Origin: Coriobacteriaceae bacterium
Lineage (GTDB): Bacteria; Actinomycetota; Coriobacteriia; Coriobacteriales; Eggerthellaceae
Direction: 5' to 3'
Assembly: GCA_015062685.1 (NCBI GenBank)
Contig: SUUE01000003.1
Span: 1-64,000 of the forward strand
DNA length: 64,000 nt
In this document: positions 29,177-37,457 of the stretch, piece after piece
Layout of the letters: every line of letters begins with the position of its first letter
Position numbering within the stretch: position 1 is the first letter of the stretch
Made by a program: the position numbers and the translations under genes
Notes under the pieces: model-generated
Seen by the model: the letters and a program-made list of their open reading frames with translations, nothing else
Databases searched by the model: none
What the model was told of the DNA's origin: nothing

Positions 29177-30772
29177 ATGTCAAAAGGCACCTACACTTTC
29201 ACGACGCCCATTTACTACGTGAACGCGGCCCCGCACCTGGGCACCGCGTACACCACCATCGCCGCCGACTGCGTGGCGCGCTACCAGCGCATGAACGGCT
29301 ACGACGTGGCCTTCGTCACCGGCATGGACGAGCACGGGCAGAAGGTCGCCGACACCGCGGCTTCGCACGGCATGACGCCGCAGGAATGGTGCGACTCCAT
29401 GGAGCCCGCGTTCCGCGACACCTGGGACTTGCTCAACATCACCTACACCGACTTCGTGCGCACGTCGAGCGATCGTCAGACGCGCACGGTGCAGAAGTTC
29501 TGGACCGACCTGTACGACAAGGGCTACCTGTACAAGGGCAGCTACGAGGGCTGGTATTGCGTGCACGAGGAGACGTTCTACGCCGAAAGCGACCTCGAGA
29601 AGAACGAGGACGGCGAGTTCGTGTGCCCCGACTGCAAGCGCCCGGTGCAGCTCATGGCCAACGGCGAGGAGAACTGGTTCTTCAAGCTGAGCGAGTTCCA
29701 GCAGCCGCTGCTCGACTTTTACAAGGCGCATCCCGATTTCATCCGCCCCGAGACGCGCCGCAACGAGATCGTGACGTTCGTCGAGGGCGGCTTGAAGGAC
29801 CTGTCCATCTCGCGTTCGACGTTCGATTGGGGCGTGCCGCTGCCATTCGATGAGGGCCACGTGGCCTACGTGTGGGCCGATGCGCTGCTGGCGTACTTCA
29901 CGGGCATCGGCTATGCCGACCCCGAGCGCCCCGGCGAGTTCGAGAGCCGCTGGCCCATGCAGTACCATTTCGTGGGCAAGGACATCACGCGCTTCCATTG
30001 CGTCATCTGGCCCGCCATGCTGATCGCCGCAGGCTACGAGCCCGCGCACACGGTGTTCGGTCACGGTTTCCTCCTGACCAAGGGCGAGAAGATGTCCAAG
30101 TCGAAGGGCAACGCCGTGAGCCCGCAGGACATGGTGCGCGCGTTCGGCGTGGACGCTTACCGCTACTACTTCATGAGCGACGTGCAGTTCGGCCATGACG
30201 GCTCGATCTCGCTCGAGCGCATGGTGCAGGTGTACAACAACGAGCTGGCCAACACGTGGGGCAACCTGTGCAGCCGCGTGTTCAACATGACGAAGAAGTA
30301 CCTGGGCGGTGTCGTGCCCGAGGTGCCCGAGAGCGCCAAGGCCATGGTGGACGCGAACCCGCTGCAGGAGGTCGTCGAGGGCTTGTACGCCGAATACGAC
30401 CGCTGCATGGCCGAGGTTGATTTCACCGGCGCCGTTGCGGCCGTCCAGAAGCTCGCCCAGGCCGCGAACCTCTACGTCGAGGAGATGGCACCGTTCCGCT
30501 TGGCGAAGGACCCCGAGGCTGCCGACCAGCTGGCCGCGGTCATGTACAACCTGCTTGAGGCTTGCCGCATCTGTGCGCTGTTCTTCGCGCCGTTCGCGCC
30601 CAACACCTCGGCTGAAGCGTTCCGCCGCCTGGGCCTGGGCGACATCACGGCCATCGAGGACATCGAGTCCGTCGCCGTCTGGGGCCTGCTGCCCGCAGGC
30701 AACACTGTCGAGGTGGGCGATCCGCTGTTCCCGCGCCTGGACGTTGACGCCATTGACTTTGAGGTTGAGTAG
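29177..30772 (+). CDS. metG: Methionyl-tRNA synthetase, short form
   Basis: Charges tRNA-Met with methionine in the cytoplasm (ATP-dependent, class I synthetase). The HIGH-type signature is PHLG at residues 19-22 within YYVNAAPHLGTAY. The second class I signature, KMSKS, is at 305-309. The connective-peptide region carries only one CxxC pair (CPDC), the simpler zinc-site arrangement. An anticodon-binding alpha-helical domain follows. At 531 residues it lacks the C-terminal EMAP/Trbp111-like dimerisation domain found in longer bacterial enzymes. The ATG is set by AAGGAG at 29166-29171. It stands alone between two repeat-rich gaps, so it is probably transcribed by itself. Confidence 0.97.
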   Translation: MSKGTYTFTTPIYYVNAAPHLGTAYTTIAADCVARYQRMNGYDVAFVTGMDEHGQKVADTAASHGMTPQEWCDSMEPAFRDTWDLLNITYTDFVRTSSDRQTRTVQKFWTDLYDKGYLYKGSYEGWYCVHEETFYAESDLEKNEDGEFVCPDCKRPVQLMANGEENWFFKLSEFQQPLLDFYKAHPDFIRPETRRNEIVTFVEGGLKDLSISRSTFDWGVPLPFDEGHVAYVWADALLAYFTGIGYADPERPGEFESRWPMQYHFVGKDITRFHCVIWPAMLIAAGYEPAHTVFGHGFLLTKGEKMSKSKGNAVSPQDMVRAFGVDAYRYYFMSDVQFGHDGSISLERMVQVYNNELANTWGNLCSRVFNMTKKYLGGVVPEVPESAKAMVDANPLQEVVEGLYAEYDRCMAEVDFTGAVAAVQKLAQAANLYVEEMAPFRLAKDPEAADQLAAVMYNLLEACRICALFFAPFAPNTSAEAFRRLGLGDITAIEDIESVAVWGLLPAGNTVEVGDPLFPRLDVDAIDFEVE

Positions 30773-30824
30773 GCGTTCTACGGCGGAGGGATTGCCTTTG
30801 TCGTGATCGCGTTGTTGTGGCGGC

Positions 30825-30954
30825 GGGCGCTCGGGGAGCGCCCCTACGACCTTTTCCCGATCCAGGGTGGCGTTCGGGTGGGCGATTGTTTGTAGGGGCG
30901 CGCTCTGCGCGTCCTTCTGCCATGGTTGACGGGCGCGCGGAGCGCGCCCCTACA
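30825..30954. repeat. Three copies of the GCGCCCCTACA palindrome, two facing each other
   Basis: 30825-30847 is GGGCGCTCGGGGAGCGCCCC followed by TAC. 30891-30914 (TGTAGGGGCGCGCTCTGCGC, then GTCC) and 30931-30954 (GGGCGCGCGGAGCGCGCCCC, then TACA) are the same element in opposite orientation, matching at 22 of 24 positions, and could pair into a hairpin of about 64 nt. They fill most of the 205-nt gap between metG and the tatD-like gene. Confidence 0.75.
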
Positions 30955-30977
30955 AAAACGACCTGCGAAGGGTGTGT

Positions 30978-31928
30978 ATGTCTGATCGTTTGAAAATGCC
31001 TCCTGAGAGGGGTTTCGGGTTCTACCAGCGGCGCAAGCATGACAAGTGGCGCGAGGTGCCGGCGCCCGAGCCAGCGCTCGAGGCGGCGGTAGCCGATTCG
31101 CATGCGCATATCCACATGCTGCCCGACCCTGCATGGGAACTCGTGCGCTGTGCCATGAACGGCGTCGATTTCGTCTGCGAGATCTGCGACCCCAGCGAGG
31201 ACGGCACCCGCCCCTTCGACGAGCTTGATGAATGGCTCGAGGCGGCTGCTGCTGGGCTGGCTGCAGCGGGGCGCGAGGCGGAAGCGCCGAACGTGCGGAT
31301 TGCAGTGGGCGTTCACCCGCACAACGCGAAACTGTACGACGAGGCAATCGAGGAGCAGCTGCTCGGCCTGCTGCGCGACCCGCGCGTGGCGGCATTGGGC
31401 GAGATCGGACTGGACTATCACTACGACCTTTCGCCGCGCGACGTGCAGCGGCGGGTGTTTCGCCGTCAAATTGAGATCGCGCAAGAGCTGGAACTGCCCA
31501 TCGCGCTGCACCTGCGCGGCGGGGAAGACCCGCAGGCGGATGACGCCCACGCCGAAGCTTTCGAGATCCTGCACGAGATGGGCGCGCTCGGGCCGCGCAC
31601 GTTGCTGCATTGCTGCGCGCTGCCGCCCGACGAGATCGCGCCGTGGGTCGAGGCCGATTGCTACATCGCATTCGGCGGCGCACTCACCTTCAAGAGCGCC
31701 GACGCCGCGCGAGAGGGCGCGTGTTTGGTGCCTGCGGAGCGTCTGATGCTCGAGACCGATTCGCCTTACATGACGCCCGAGCCCATGCGGGGTGCAGCAT
31801 GCACGCCGGCGCACGTGGTGTTCACCGCCGCCTGTCTGGCGGAGGTGCGCGGCGTGGAGGCGGGTCCCGCGCGCGAGGCTTTCCTCGAGCAGCTCAACGC
31901 CAACACGCTGGCGTTCTATGGGCGATAA
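30978..31928 (+). CDS. TatD-family metal-dependent hydrolase
   Basis: Predicted cytoplasmic nuclease of the amidohydrolase (TIM-barrel) superfamily. Metal ligands expected for TatD are visible: HAH at residues 42-44, the GVHPHNA strand, GEIGLDYHYD, the Ile-Ala-Leu-His-Leu-Arg strand and LETDSPYMTPEPMRG near the C-terminus. 316 residues, slightly longer than a typical TatD (about 260) because of an N-terminal extension of about 38 residues. I chose the ATG at 30978 (GAAGGG at 30967-30972 upstream) over an in-frame GTG at 30972. It is the first gene of a compact plus-strand run ending in recQ. TatD next to rsmA and metG is a common bacterial arrangement. The exact substrate (DNA, D-aminoacyl-tRNA or other) cannot be read from the sequence. 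Confidence 0.9.
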   Translation: MSDRLKMPPERGFGFYQRRKHDKWREVPAPEPALEAAVADSHAHIHMLPDPAWELVRCAMNGVDFVCEICDPSEDGTRPFDELDEWLEAAAAGLAAAGREAEAPNVRIAVGVHPHNAKLYDEAIEEQLLGLLRDPRVAALGEIGLDYHYDLSPRDVQRRVFRRQIEIAQELELPIALHLRGGEDPQADDAHAEAFEILHEMGALGPRTLLHCCALPPDEIAPWVEADCYIAFGGALTFKSADAAREGACLVPAERLMLETDSPYMTPEPMRGAACTPAHVVFTAACLAEVRGVEAGPAREAFLEQLNANTLAFYGR

Positions 31929-31956
31929 TGAAACCGCACGCGAGAGAGGGGTGCGC

Positions 31957-32610
31957 ATGAAGCGTTTGATAATCGTTGGGTCGCCGCGTACGAATGGGCG
32001 GAGCGCCCATCTGGCTGAGATGCTGTTCGAGGCGAACATCGACGAACATCCAGAGGACGAGCTGTTCCTCGTGCCGCTTTCCGAGGTGGAAGTGGGGCCG
32101 TGCATCGCGTGCGACGGGTGCCGCGACAAGCTGCCGGTTACGTTCAAGGACGACGCGGGCAAAGAGGTGACGGAGGAGCGTCACCGCTGCGTCTTCGATG
32201 ACGACATGCAGACGCTTTACGACCTGATCGACGACGTGGACGAAGTATCGGTGGTGTCCCCCGTGTTCTTCTCTGGCGCGCCGGCGCAGATGAAGTGCCT
32301 GCTGGACCGCTTGCAGCCGTACTACTGGCAGATGCTGGAATCGCGCAAAGCTGGCGAGAAGACGGCGAAGCGCCCGCTGAAGCTGCACGTCATTGGCGAA
32401 GGCGGCGATTCGCACGGTTACGACGCGCTCGTGAGCGAGGTGCGCTCCGCGTTCGCGACGGCGGGTTTCCGCCTGGAGAGCGTGCTGGATTGGGTGGGCA
32501 AGATCACCGAGGACGGCGAGATCACCGCGGAGGCGCGCGAGATCACGTTCGATTCCAAGGGGAAGAAGGAACGCCCGAAGCTCGATCTTTCCGCTGGGAA
32601 GAAGTCATAA
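31957..32610 (+). CDS. NAD(P)H-dependent FMN reductase-like flavoprotein
   Basis: 217 residues with a flavodoxin-like fold. The N-terminal beta-strand and FMN phosphate loop are LIIVGSPRTNGRS (residues 4-16), and VVSPVFFSGAP marks the second flavin-contacting loop. A CxxCxxC cluster (C49, C52, C55, in CIACDGCR) resembles iron-sulfur flavoproteins and related oxidoreductases of the FMN_red family, so it may bind a cluster or use redox-active cysteines. It presumably transfers electrons from NAD(P)H to an unknown acceptor. The ATG at 31957 has a GAGAGAGGGG tract upstream. Its stop overlaps the rsmA start by one base (TAATG), implying translational coupling. Confidence 0.8.
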   Translation: MKRLIIVGSPRTNGRSAHLAEMLFEANIDEHPEDELFLVPLSEVEVGPCIACDGCRDKLPVTFKDDAGKEVTEERHRCVFDDDMQTLYDLIDDVDEVSVVSPVFFSGAPAQMKCLLDRLQPYYWQMLESRKAGEKTAKRPLKLHVIGEGGDSHGYDALVSEVRSAFATAGFRLESVLDWVGKITEDGEITAEAREITFDSKGKKERPKLDLSAGKKS

Positions 32611-33521
32611 TGGGCGACGAACGCACATCGCCATATGCGACGCCCTCGGCCACGCGCGAGGTGCTCGAACGGCACGGGCTGTACACGAAGTACGCCTTGG
32701 GGCAGAACTTCCTGGTGAACGACGACGTGGTGCGCAAGATCATCGAGCTGGCGGAGGTCGGCAAAGGCGATCACGTGCTGGAAGTGGGTCCCGGCATCGG
32801 CACGCTCACCGCGGCGCTGCTTCAGCATGCGGGCCACGTGACGGCCGTCGAGATGGACCACGATCTGCCCGCAGTGCTCGAGGACACGCTGGCGCCCTGG
32901 TGGAGCCGTTTCACTTTGCTGCAGATGGACGCGCTCGACGTGCGGGGCGAGACGCTTGGCGAGCACGCCGGCGCCGCGGGCGCGGCGGCGATGCCGAACA
33001 AGCTCGTGAGCAACCTGCCGTATGCGGTGGCGGCCACGGTGGTGCTCGACTACCTGCAGCGTTTCTCAAGCCTGGAGCGCGCGACGGTCATGGTGCAGAA
33101 GGAGGTGGCAGACCGCATGGCGGCGCGCCAAGGCACCAAGAACTACGGCGCGTACACGGTGAAGCTGTCCATGTATGCGCAGCCTGCCGGCCGTTTCTCG
33201 GTGGCGCCGGGCAACTTCTTCCCGCCGCCGCATGTGGATAGCGCGGTGATCAGGCTCGATCGTGTGCAGCCCGTCGGTGACGACGGTCAGCCGCTGACGC
33301 CTGAAGAGGTGGCTGCGGCCTGCACGATGGCGGATGCCGCGTTCGCCACGCGCCGCAAGACCATCGCCAATTCGTGCAAGACGTATTTTTCGAGCCGCCC
33401 GGAGGTACAGGCGGCGCTGCCGGGCATGTTCGAGCGCGCGGGCATCGATCCGCGTCGGCGCGGCGAGACGCTCGACCGCGCCGAGTTCATCCGCCTGGGT
33501 AAGGCTCTTCTGGAGGTCTAA
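32610..33521 (+). CDS. rsmA: 16S rRNA dimethyladenosine transferase RsmA/KsgA
   Basis: Dimethylates the two adjacent adenines of the helix 45 loop of 16S rRNA (A1518/A1519, E. coli numbering) using S-adenosylmethionine, late in 30S assembly. GQNFL at residues 31-35, the SAM loop GPGIGT at 60-65 and the catalytic NLPY at 135-138 are intact. 303 residues is slightly longer than E. coli KsgA (273). The ATG overlaps the preceding TAA (32608-32610), and the gene's own TAA overlaps the recQ ATG, so the three genes probably share one mRNA. Confidence 0.96.
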   Translation: MGDERTSPYATPSATREVLERHGLYTKYALGQNFLVNDDVVRKIIELAEVGKGDHVLEVGPGIGTLTAALLQHAGHVTAVEMDHDLPAVLEDTLAPWWSRFTLLQMDALDVRGETLGEHAGAAGAAAMPNKLVSNLPYAVAATVVLDYLQRFSSLERATVMVQKEVADRMAARQGTKNYGAYTVKLSMYAQPAGRFSVAPGNFFPPPHVDSAVIRLDRVQPVGDDGQPLTPEEVAAACTMADAAFATRRKTIANSCKTYFSSRPEVQAALPGMFERAGIDPRRRGETLDRAEFIRLGKALLEV

Positions 33522-35440
33522 TGGCGCAGGTTGGCATGCAGGATGTGGCTGCTGACGTGCTCCGCGAGCGCTTCGGCTTCGAGCAGTTCAGGCCGGGGCA
33601 GCGCGAGATGGTCGACGCGATCTTGAGCGGCCGCGACGCGCTCGGTATCATGCCGACGGGCGCGGGCAAGTCGGTGTGCTACCAGGTGCCGGCGCTTGCG
33701 TTGCCGGGCATCGCGATCGTGGTGAGCCCGCTCGTGTCGCTCATGCACGACCAGGTGATGGCCCTCGTGAGCGCGGGCGTTCCCGCTGCGTACCTGAATT
33801 CGCAGCTGACGACCGCGCAGCAATGGGAGGTGCTCGACCGTGCGCGCGCCGGCGCCTACAAGCTCATGTACGTGGCGCCCGAGCGCTTGGCCGACCCGCG
33901 TTTCCAGTCGTTCGTCGGCAGCGTCGCGATTTCGCTCGTCGCCGTGGACGAGGCGCATTGCGTGTCGCAGTGGGGGCAGGACTTCCGTCCTTCGTACCTG
34001 GGCATCGCCGATTTCATCGCGAGCATGCCGAGCCGCCCGTCGGTCGCCGCTTTCACGGCCACGGCGACGCCGCGCGTGGCTGACGACATCGAGCGCCTGC
34101 TCGGCTTGCGCGGCCCCGTGCGCGTGACCACGGGGTTTGATCGACCCAACCTGCATTTCGCCGTTGACCAGCTGCCCGACAGGCGCAAGGTGGCGCGCGT
34201 GGCGGCATTCGCCCTCGAGCGCCCCAACGAGAGCGGCATCGTGTACTGTTCCACGCGCAAGGACACCGAGCGCGTGCACGAGGCGCTCGTCGCCTCGGGC
34301 GTGCGCGCCACGCGCTACCATGCGGGGCTGACGCCGCGCGAGCGCGAGGAGAACCAGCGCGCGTTCGTCAACGACGATGCGCCCGTGATGGTGGCCACGA
34401 ACGCGTTCGGCATGGGCATCGACAAGTCGAACGTGCGCTACGTGCTGCATTTCAACATGCCCGGCAGCTTGGAGGCGTATTACCAGGAGGCCGGCCGCGC
34501 GGGGCGCGACGGCGAGCCTGCGGAGTGCCTGCTGCTGTGGAACGACTCGGACATCGCGACGTGCCGCTTCTTCATCGAACAGGAAACCGAGAACGACGCG
34601 CTCTCCTATGAGGAGCAGCAAGCCGTGCGCGCGTCGCAGCGTCGTCGCCTTGCCGCCATGGCCGGTTATTGCATGACGACCGATTGCCTGCGCGCGACCA
34701 TTCTGCGCTACTTCGGCGAAGGGGGCTCGGGGGCGTGTGCCCCTTCAGGTTGCGAGAACTGCTCGAACTGCGAGGGCGCGGTCGATGCGGTGGACGTGAC
34801 GGTGACGGCGCGGTCGATTATGCGCTGCGTGCATGAGCTGCGCGGGCGCTATGGCAAGAGCACCGTGGCCGACGTGCTCTGCGGGTCGAAATCGGCGAAG
34901 ATCCGCGAGTGGGGTCTCGACAAGGCGCGCACGTACGGCATCGTGGATGATTCGGCGGCCACGGTAAAGGAGATCGTCGAGTTGCTGACGGTGGGCGAGT
35001 ACCTGGAGATCAGCGAGGGCCGCTACCCGATCGTGGGGCTGGGCCCGCGTGCGCGCGAGGCCGCGACCGACGAGTTCCGTCTCTACATGAAGCGCAAGGG
35101 GAAGGCGCAGAAGGAGCCGGGTGCGGGACGTGGGGCGAAAGGCACTTCCGGCGGCGCGTCCGCGGCACTGGAGACCGATGCGCAGCGCGCCTTGTTCGAG
35201 CGCCTGCGCCAGTTGCGCAAAGAGCTGGCCGATGTTGAGGGCGTGCCGCCCTACATCGTGTTCTCCGACGCCGCCCTGCGCGGCATGTGCGTGGCGGCCC
35301 CGCGCACCGATGATGAGATGCTCGCCGTGAGCGGCGTGGGCCCCGTAAAGCTCGAGCGCTATGGCTCTGCGTTTCTCGCGGAGATCGCGGCCTGGGCAAA
35401 CGAGGGTCAGATCGAACGATCGGACGCCCCGCGCGACTAA
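33521..35440 (+). CDS. recQ: ATP-dependent DNA helicase RecQ
   Basis: 3'-5' DNA helicase for recombination and fork repair. Walker A GAGKS is at residues 47-51, DEAH (motif II) at 143-146 followed by CVSQWGQDFRPSY (aromatic-rich loop), and motif VI is the GRAGRDG region. The Zn site of the RecQ-C region is the Cys-rich stretch CENCSNCEG with an upstream Cys (ATTDC-type context). A winged-helix RQC region follows and an HRDC domain ends the protein (LFERLRQLRKELADVEG ... AVSGVGPVKLERYG). 639 residues, full length. A basic Gly/Ala-rich linker (around nt 35095-35160) separates RQC and HRDC. Translationally coupled to rsmA by a 1-nt overlap. Confidence 0.96.
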   Translation: MAQVGMQDVAADVLRERFGFEQFRPGQREMVDAILSGRDALGIMPTGAGKSVCYQVPALALPGIAIVVSPLVSLMHDQVMALVSAGVPAAYLNSQLTTAQQWEVLDRARAGAYKLMYVAPERLADPRFQSFVGSVAISLVAVDEAHCVSQWGQDFRPSYLGIADFIASMPSRPSVAAFTATATPRVADDIERLLGLRGPVRVTTGFDRPNLHFAVDQLPDRRKVARVAAFALERPNESGIVYCSTRKDTERVHEALVASGVRATRYHAGLTPREREENQRAFVNDDAPVMVATNAFGMGIDKSNVRYVLHFNMPGSLEAYYQEAGRAGRDGEPAECLLLWNDSDIATCRFFIEQETENDALSYEEQQAVRASQRRRLAAMAGYCMTTDCLRATILRYFGEGGSGACAPSGCENCSNCEGAVDAVDVTVTARSIMRCVHELRGRYGKSTVADVLCGSKSAKIREWGLDKARTYGIVDDSAATVKEIVELLTVGEYLEISEGRYPIVGLGPRAREAATDEFRLYMKRKGKAQKEPGAGRGAKGTSGGASAALETDAQRALFERLRQLRKELADVEGVPPYIVFSDAALRGMCVAAPRTDDEMLAVSGVGPVKLERYGSAFLAEIAAWANEGQIERSDAPRD

Positions 35441-35758
35441 TTTTCGAAATTCTGCCAAAAAATCGAGCTGGTCTGAAGATCCACTCGGGCTATTGAGAGC
35501 ATGCATAAAATACACCCCATCTGACCTGGGGCAACCAAAGTGCCGTATCGCTTGGCTGCAGAATTTGACCCTATATCTTCAGATAACCTCGAAAAATTGT
35601 CAGAATCGCGGGAAATCGCCGCACGCCTGAGTTGCGCGCACGCCGCAGCGCGGGCCACGACGTTCGAAACGTATATCTAATGTAGTTCATGTATAATGTC
35701 ACGACGGTTTTCAGGAGGGGGCATTTTCGCGCTTCCAAGTGCATAAAGGGGTAACTGT
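35441..35758. other. Intergenic region between recQ and the symporter gene; inverted repeat
   Basis: 318 nt, visibly more A+T-rich than the surrounding genes. It holds an imperfect 18-nt inverted repeat (35463-35480, TCGAGCTGGTCTGAAGAT, against 35575-35592; 15 of 18 positions match), a smaller hairpin (CCCCATCTGACCTGGGG, about 35515-35531) and, at the right end, the promoter and ribosome-binding region of the next gene. No convincing coding region was seen. Confidence 0.5.
35692..35697 (+). promoter_or_regulatory. Candidate -10 box for the symporter gene
   Basis: A consensus TATAAT directly preceded by TG. No good -35 is visible 17 nt upstream. It would give a leader of about 55 nt that contains an AGGAGGGGG tract (35713-35721) as well as the gene-proximal AAAGGGG. 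Confidence 0.4.
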
Positions 35759-37222
35759 ATGGCAGAACAAAGCAAGCACGAAGAGCGCTCTGCATGGTCT
35801 GGCAAGCTGGGGTTCATCCTGGCTGGCGCGGCGAGCGCGGTTGGTCTGGGTAACCTCTGGAGGTTCCCGACGCTGGCGGCGAAGTATGGTGGCGGCACCT
35901 TCATCTTTACGTACTTCATTCTGGCGTTTACCGTGGGCATCTCGCTGTTGCTGCTCGAGACGGCGCTTGGTCGTCACACGAAGCTCTCGGTCGTCGGCGC
36001 GTTCAGCTCGCTGCGCAGCCGCTGGAAGTTCGTGGGCATCCTGGCGGCGCTCGTTCCGTTCATCATTACGCCGTACTACTGCATTATCGGTGGCTGGGTA
36101 ACGAAGTACCTGTTCAGCTACGTTGCAGAGGGTTCCGGCGCTGTTGCCGCCGAAGGGTTCTTCGGCGCGTTCATCACCGACCCCGTGTTCACGTACGTGT
36201 TCATGATCATTTTCATGCTGCTGTGCATCGGCGTCGTGGCGCTGGGCGTCCAGAACGGCATCGAGAAGGCCAACAAGGTCATGATGCCATTGCTGCTGAT
36301 CATGGCCATAGGCATCTCGATCTTCGTGCTCTGCCAGCCTGGCGCGATGGAGGGTGCGGCGTACTACCTGATCCCCGACTGGAGCATGCTCTCGGGCGAG
36401 CTCGTGATCAACGCGCTCGGCCAGATGTTCTACAGCCTGTCGCTCGCCATGGGCATCATGGTGACCTACGGCAGCTACCTCAACAAGAAAGAGAACCTGG
36501 CTCAGTCCGTCGCCGGCATTGCCGGCTTTGACCTGGTCGTGTCGTTCCTGGCCGGCCTGATGATCGTGCCTGCTGCCTACATGGCGCTCGGCCTGGGCGA
36601 CGGCGGCACCATGAACGCCGGCCCCTCGCTCATCTTCGTCACGCTGCCCGGCGTGTTCGAGGGCATGGGCGGCGCCGCTACGATCATCGGCATCATCTTC
36701 TTCCTGCTGGTGCTGTTCGCGGCAGCTACGAGCGCGATTTCGCTCATCGAGGCCTGCACCTCGATCATCCAGGACGAGACGAAGCTGTCTCGCAACAAGT
36801 CGCTGGCCGTCTGCTCTATCTTCGTCATCGTGGCAGGTTGCTTCATCAATGCCGGCTACAACGTGCTCATCGGCATCGAGCCCCTCGGCCCGGGCACGCA
36901 GCTGCTCGATTTCTTCGACTTCATCTCCAATTCGGTCATGATGCCCATCGTGGCGGTGCTCACCTGCGTCTTCGTGGGTTGGATCATCAAGCCGAAGACC
37001 ATCATCGACGAGGTGCGCCAGTCTGCCAAGTTCAGCCTGGCGGGCGTGTGGACCGTCATAATCAAGTACATCGCGCCGATCCTGATCATCATCATCCTCA
37101 TCGTGAACGTGGTGAAGATGTTTGTGGCGCCCGAGCTGCTGGCCACGTCGATCCCGGACTGGCTGTTCCACGTGATTTACTCCATGAGCCCGGAGGATGC
37201 TCTCGCCGCTGCGGCTGCGTAA
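35759..37222 (+). CDS. Sodium-dependent symporter, NSS/SNF family
   Basis: Cytoplasmic-membrane Na+-coupled symporter of the neurotransmitter:sodium symporter (LeuT-fold) family, most likely importing an amino acid. The TM1 signature GNLWRFP is at residues 31-37 after GFILAGAASAVGL, and the second half of the five-helix inverted repeat is visible (SLSLAMGIMVTYGSY). About 11-12 hydrophobic segments over 487 residues is usual for bacterial members such as TnaT and MhsT. Start ATG 35759 follows AAAGGGG (35746-35751). It is monocistronic, with its own promoter and a strong terminator at 37252. Substrate cannot be told from sequence alone. Confidence 0.93.
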   Translation: MAEQSKHEERSAWSGKLGFILAGAASAVGLGNLWRFPTLAAKYGGGTFIFTYFILAFTVGISLLLLETALGRHTKLSVVGAFSSLRSRWKFVGILAALVPFIITPYYCIIGGWVTKYLFSYVAEGSGAVAAEGFFGAFITDPVFTYVFMIIFMLLCIGVVALGVQNGIEKANKVMMPLLLIMAIGISIFVLCQPGAMEGAAYYLIPDWSMLSGELVINALGQMFYSLSLAMGIMVTYGSYLNKKENLAQSVAGIAGFDLVVSFLAGLMIVPAAYMALGLGDGGTMNAGPSLIFVTLPGVFEGMGGAATIIGIIFFLLVLFAAATSAISLIEACTSIIQDETKLSRNKSLAVCSIFVIVAGCFINAGYNVLIGIEPLGPGTQLLDFFDFISNSVMMPIVAVLTCVFVGWIIKPKTIIDEVRQSAKFSLAGVWTVIIKYIAPILIIIILIVNVVKMFVAPELLATSIPDWLFHVIYSMSPEDALAAAAA

Positions 37223-37251
37223 GGCACAAGCTTTTGGGAAGAACGATTTGC

Positions 37252-37283
37252 AAGGCGGGCGCCCTCTGGGCGCCCGCCTTTTG
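37252..37283 (+). terminator. Rho-independent terminator after the symporter gene
   Basis: Perfect stem AAGGCGGGCGCCC / GGGCGCCCGCCTT (37252-37264 with 37268-37280) and a 3-nt loop, followed by a short T-run (TTTT). Confidence 0.85.
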
Positions 37284-37319
37284 CATGCAGGGGAGAGGGG
37301 ACGGGCGATCCGCTTCGCG

Positions 37320-37450
37320 GGTGCCGCCTTCTGCGGCGGACGCGCAGAGCGCGCCCCTACAGGGTGCTGTAAGTTGGGCCATCATGAAGAAAGGGCGTGC
37401 AATACACGCCCTTTCAGGTTGATTTTTGTAGAGACGCGCTCCGCGCGTCC
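37320..37450. repeat. GCGCCCCTACA repeats flanking a hairpin
   Basis: 37320-37364 repeats the 45-nt two-hairpin composite of 28865-28909. 37427-37450 is the inverted form (TGTAGAGACGCGCTCCGCGC, then GTCC). The two copies face each other across the hairpin at 37389-37415, between convergent genes. Confidence 0.7.
37389..37415 (-). terminator. Candidate terminator of the parvulin lipoprotein gene
   Basis: Perfect 11-bp stem (GAAAGGGCGTG / CACGCCCTTTC) with a 5-nt loop, 43 nt past the stop of the minus-strand gene. The following minus-strand bases are only modestly T-rich (TTCTTC); on the plus strand it is followed by GATTTTTG, so it could work in both directions. Confidence 0.55.
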
Positions 37451-37457
37451 GTTTGCG

